Part shown: positions 61,669-64,000 of the stretch, piece by piece
Position numbering within the stretch: position 1 is the first letter of the stretch
Layout of the letters: every line of letters begins with the position of its first letter
From: Algoriphagus taiwanensis
GTDB taxonomy: Bacteria; Bacteroidota; Bacteroidia; Cytophagales; Cyclobacteriaceae
NCBI RefSeq assembly: GCF_036245645.1
Contig: NZ_BTPE01000007.1
Location: 62,001 to 126,000, forward strand
Reading direction: 5' to 3'
Length of the DNA: 64,000 nt
Translations under genes and position numbers: made by a program
Notes under the pieces: generated by a model
The model's database searches: none
Told to the model about the DNA's origin: nothing
The model's input: the letters and a program-made list of their open reading frames with translations, nothing else

Positions 61669-61792
61669 GATTTGATTTGTTTTGGTTTCGAATTTGGAAG
61701 CACTTACGCAGCTCAAATCCATCTTGGATTTTCCGGTTTGGAAAAAAATTTGAAAGATTTACCCGAATGGCTAGGACATCCCGGAAGGAGTT

Positions 61793-61824
61793 TTGCCCAA
61801 AAAAGCTCAAAAATGGTAGCTTTG
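61793..61824 (+). promoter_or_regulatory. Promoter of pheS
   Basis: TTG at 61793-61795 and TAGCTTTG at 61817-61824 are 21 bases apart, near the Bacteroidota optimum. The chosen start is 22 bases downstream. Confidence 0.65.
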
Positions 61825-61845
61825 TGCCTTCAAGATTTTCAACGC

Positions 61846-62874
61846 ATGAGTCAGGAAAGAATCGAATCCATAAAAAAAGCCATTGCGGAAGCGATTGCAC
61901 ATACCCCCGAACAGCTCGAAGCTTACAGGATGAAGTTTATCTCCAAGAAGAGTGTCGTAGGCGAACTTTTTGCTGCCTTGGGCCAAATCCCAAATGAGGA
62001 AAAACGAGCCTATGGACAGCTGATCAACGGGGTAAAGCAATTGGCCGAAGCTAAATTCCAAGAGCTGATCGAAAAGGTCAACTCCGCCAATAAAAAGGCG
62101 AAAAGTGCCGATTTGGATTTGACTTTGCCTCCTTCTAACCAGTCTTTGGGCGGCATTCATCCCCTGACTGCTACCCGACAGCGCATTATCGAGATCTTCG
62201 AGCGCATCGGGTTCAACCTTTCCGAAGGTCCGGAGATCGAAGATGACTGGCACAACTTCACCGCTTTGAATTTCCCGGAAAACCATCCGGCTCGGGAAAT
62301 GCAGGATACCTTTTTCATCGAGAAAAATCCGGACATCGCATTGAGAACCCACACTTCTTCGGTGCAGGTGCGCGTGATGGAAAACCAAAAACCACCGATC
62401 CGCACCCTTTCTCCGGGGCGTGTGTACAGAAACGAGGCGATTTCGGCACGTGCACATTGCATCTTCCACCAGGTCGAAGGACTCTATGTGGATGAGAATG
62501 TGGGTTTCGCTGATTTGAAAAATACGCTCTACCACTTCGCTAAGGAGATGTTTGGTAAGGAAACGAAAGTGCGGTTCCGTCCTTCTTTCTTCCCTTTCAC
62601 CGAACCAAGCGCGGAGATCGATATTTCCTGTTTGATCTGCGGAGGCAAAGGCTGCAATGTTTGCAAGGGAACTGGCTGGGTAGAAATCGGAGGATCAGGC
62701 ATGGTCGATCCAAATGTCTTGGAAAACTGCGGGATTGATTCTAAGAAATACACCGGATTTGCATTCGGGATGGGTATCGAGCGAATCGCGATGCTGAAAT
62801 ATCAGATCAAAGACTTGCGACTCTTCACCGAAAATGATGTGCGGTTCCTGAGGCAGTTTAGGCCCTTGTTATAG
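61846..62874 (+). CDS. pheS: Phenylalanyl-tRNA synthetase alpha subunit
   Basis: Class II aminoacyl-tRNA synthetase subunit of 342 residues; with PheT it charges tRNA-Phe. An N-terminal coiled coil (MSQERIESIKKAIAEAI) is followed by motif 2 (GRVYRNEAISARAHCIFHQVEGL), a cysteine-rich insertion (CLICGGKGCNVCKGTGW) and motif 3 (GFAFGMGIERIAMLKY). The upstream open frame includes non-family sequence over the promoter, so ATG 61846 is chosen. A terminator follows; pheT is elsewhere. Confidence 0.96.
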   Translation: MSQERIESIKKAIAEAIAHTPEQLEAYRMKFISKKSVVGELFAALGQIPNEEKRAYGQLINGVKQLAEAKFQELIEKVNSANKKAKSADLDLTLPPSNQSLGGIHPLTATRQRIIEIFERIGFNLSEGPEIEDDWHNFTALNFPENHPAREMQDTFFIEKNPDIALRTHTSSVQVRVMENQKPPIRTLSPGRVYRNEAISARAHCIFHQVEGLYVDENVGFADLKNTLYHFAKEMFGKETKVRFRPSFFPFTEPSAEIDISCLICGGKGCNVCKGTGWVEIGGSGMVDPNVLENCGIDSKKYTGFAFGMGIERIAMLKYQIKDLRLFTENDVRFLRQFRPLL

Positions 62875-62882
62875 AAAAAAGG

Positions 62883-62911
62883 AAAGGCTGATCGAGAGAT
62901 CGGCCTTTTTT
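62883..62911 (+). terminator. Intrinsic terminator after pheS
   Basis: AAAGGCTGATC pairs with GATCGGCCTTT around a GAGA loop with one G-U pair, followed by a T run. Confidence 0.85.
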
Positions 62912-62920
62912 GATTTAGAT

Positions 62921-63116
62921 TTTCCCACAGATTCACACGGATGAAAATCACAGATTTTTGCACATATCTAAACTGGTTCAAGTCTCCTGACTTGGACCAA
63001 ACGAGAAGACAGTCGAAAGATTGGATTTTTTTATTGCTCACAGATTACACAGATGACCACAGATAACTTTTTTGAAATTATTTATCTGTGAAAATCTGTG
63101 CTATCTGTGGGAAAAA
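62921..63116. repeat. Short-word repeat (CACAGATT family)
   Basis: The left half has CCCACAGATTCACACGGATG, then AATCACAGATTTTTGCAC; the middle has CACAGATTACACAGATG and CCACAGATAA; the right end is the reverse complement, TTATCTGTGAAAATCTGTG and CTATCTGTGGGAAAAA. Inside, a nearly perfect hairpin GGTTCAAGTC/GACTTGGACC sits at 62977-63000. It fills the gap between pheS and the SMP-30 gene. Confidence 0.8.
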
Positions 63117-63995
63117 TTAAATTTTCGCCCGATATGACTCAACTCCCCCCTCTTCCACTTTCACCAAAAACACATCCCCACTTTGTGGGTATTTTTCCAA
63201 ATCTTCCGCTGAAAGATTCTCCTGTGCCGTGGTAACTAGCATGACATCCAGATTTTCTCCCCCAAAGCAGCAGGAAGTCACATGAGGCACGGGCAGTTCG
63301 ATTTTATCCAAAAGTTCACCCGATTGGGGATTCCAGCGGTACACACCCGAACCCGCATAATGCGCTACCCAAAGCATTCCCTCCCGATCGATGCACATCC
63401 CATCCGGGAATCCCAATCCCTCCGGAATCTCTATCGCAATTCTGCGAAACTTGATTTCCCCTGACTCGGGATTAAAGGAAAACTCCTGGATCTTTTTGGT
63501 CGGCGTATCGATAAAATAAAAGGTTTGATGATCGGGTTTCCAGGCCATTCCATTGGAAATGGTGAGGTTTTTCAGCTGAACTTCAGGCTGTAAGTTCTTG
63601 CCGATTAAATATAGCGAACCCGCACCTTCGGTGAAAAGCGTACTCAGCGTCCCGATCCAAATTCGACCTTGAGGATCCACCTTTCCGTCATTAAAGCGAT
63701 TTAAAGTCAAGTTCTCTTCAACCGCGCAAAGCTCCCCGATTTCCTCGGTCTCCGAGTCGTATCGAACTAGCCTTCGGCCCAAACCCAAAATCAACTTCCC
63801 ATCTTGTCCTTCCAAAACGACTGCTAATCGATTCGGAAAATGCCGGATTTCGAGTTTTTCAGAAGTTAAATGGTATCGATGTAGATTCCCCTTTTCTATA
63901 TCTACCCAAAAGAAGCATCCAAGCTTAGCAATCCACAGCGGGCCTTCCCCGAGGAAGCATTGAGAAGGGATAGATTTTATTAGGGCATTTTTCAT
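63117..63995 (-). CDS. SMP-30/gluconolactonase family hydrolase
   Basis: 292 residues, the six-bladed beta-propeller SMP-30/regucalcin family that hydrolyses sugar lactones. Expected metal ligands are visible: the Glu in LGEGPLW (near 17), the Asn-Asp of RFNDGKVD (near 103), the Asn of ISNGMAW (near 148) and the Asp of FPDGMCID (near 198). Complete gene; the start codon lies 5 bases from the window end. The nearby GMC dehydrogenase may make lactones, but at 38 kb distance this is only an idea. Confidence 0.9.
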   Translation of the reverse strand: MKNALIKSIPSQCFLGEGPLWIAKLGCFFWVDIEKGNLHRYHLTSEKLEIRHFPNRLAVVLEGQDGKLILGLGRRLVRYDSETEEIGELCAVEENLTLNRFNDGKVDPQGRIWIGTLSTLFTEGAGSLYLIGKNLQPEVQLKNLTISNGMAWKPDHQTFYFIDTPTKKIQEFSFNPESGEIKFRRIAIEIPEGLGFPDGMCIDREGMLWVAHYAGSGVYRWNPQSGELLDKIELPVPHVTSCCFGGENLDVMLVTTAQENLSAEDLEKYPQSGDVFLVKVEEGGVESYRAKI

Positions 63996-64000
63996 GTTGG

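Noticed and set aside
62977..63000. A tRNA-like T-arm (GGTTCAAGTC with a CCA-like end)
   Set aside because: It is a plain inverted repeat with a four-base loop inside the CACAGATT repeat; no acceptor stem, D-arm or anticodon arm is present.

Overview
The window looks like the chromosome of a Bacteroidota bacterium, most likely a Cytophagales member of the Algoriphagus/Cyclobacterium type. Evidence: -7 promoter boxes of the form TAnnTTTG, almost no Shine-Dalgarno sequences, a beta-domain-only ATP synthase epsilon subunit, CarboxypepD_reg-type TonB receptors, DUF2851, DUF4403 and YtxJ proteins, and a full set of Bacteroidota-style orthologues. The genus is an inference from gene content, not from a marker gene.

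Layout. 1-3.1 kb: end of the ATP synthase operon (atpD partial, atpC), rpsU, a XerC-type recombinase, and hibernation factor hpf. 3.1-6.7 kb: membrane glycosyltransferases and a flippase-like protein. 6.7-12.8 kb: a DUF4143 ATPase starting inside a perfect palindrome, then pyrF, DUF2851, a NeuD-like acetyltransferase, trhO and a nucleoside phosphorylase. 12.8-20.6 kb: a two-component system, AlkD-like glycosylase, Uup-type ABC-F, a deformylase-like protein and threonine dehydratase, interspersed with copies of one intergenic repeat. 20.6-23 kb: an AT-rich accessory pair headed by an HExxH lipoprotein whose start is out of frame across an 11-base G tract. 23-31.5 kb: GMC oxidoreductase with its small subunit, fucosidase, TonB receptor, S10 peptidase. 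31.5-35.3 kb: antitoxin remnants, nitroreductase, small membrane protein, M19 dipeptidase. 35.5-38.8 kb: kynurenine genes (3HAO, kynU, kmo). 38.8-40.9 kb: an AT-rich cassette with a RES-domain protein and a four-helix membrane protein. 40.9-43.9 kb: ruvB, apbE, a ZIP transporter.

44.1-56.2 kb is a coherent acetate-utilisation locus, all on the + strand: a transposase-derived zinc/HTH protein, porin, DUF4212 and SSS symporter, DUF3311-like protein, SSS-fused histidine kinase, receiver-only response regulator, acetyl-CoA synthetase, cNMP/CBS/DUF294 protein and DnaQ-like exonuclease. The response regulator has no DNA-binding domain, so the HTH protein at the head is a candidate output regulator. 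56.2-64 kb: DUF4403 lipoprotein, YtxJ, a large outer-membrane barrel, fasciclin protein, pheS and an SMP-30 hydrolase.

Between genes there is a second layer. At least six families of short-word repeats (7-12 base words repeated two to four times, several with their reverse complement at the far end) fill many of the longer intergenic gaps. One of them appears to have entered the coding sequence of the ABC-F gene in frame. There are no rRNA genes, recognisable tRNAs, CRISPR arrays or complete insertion sequences.
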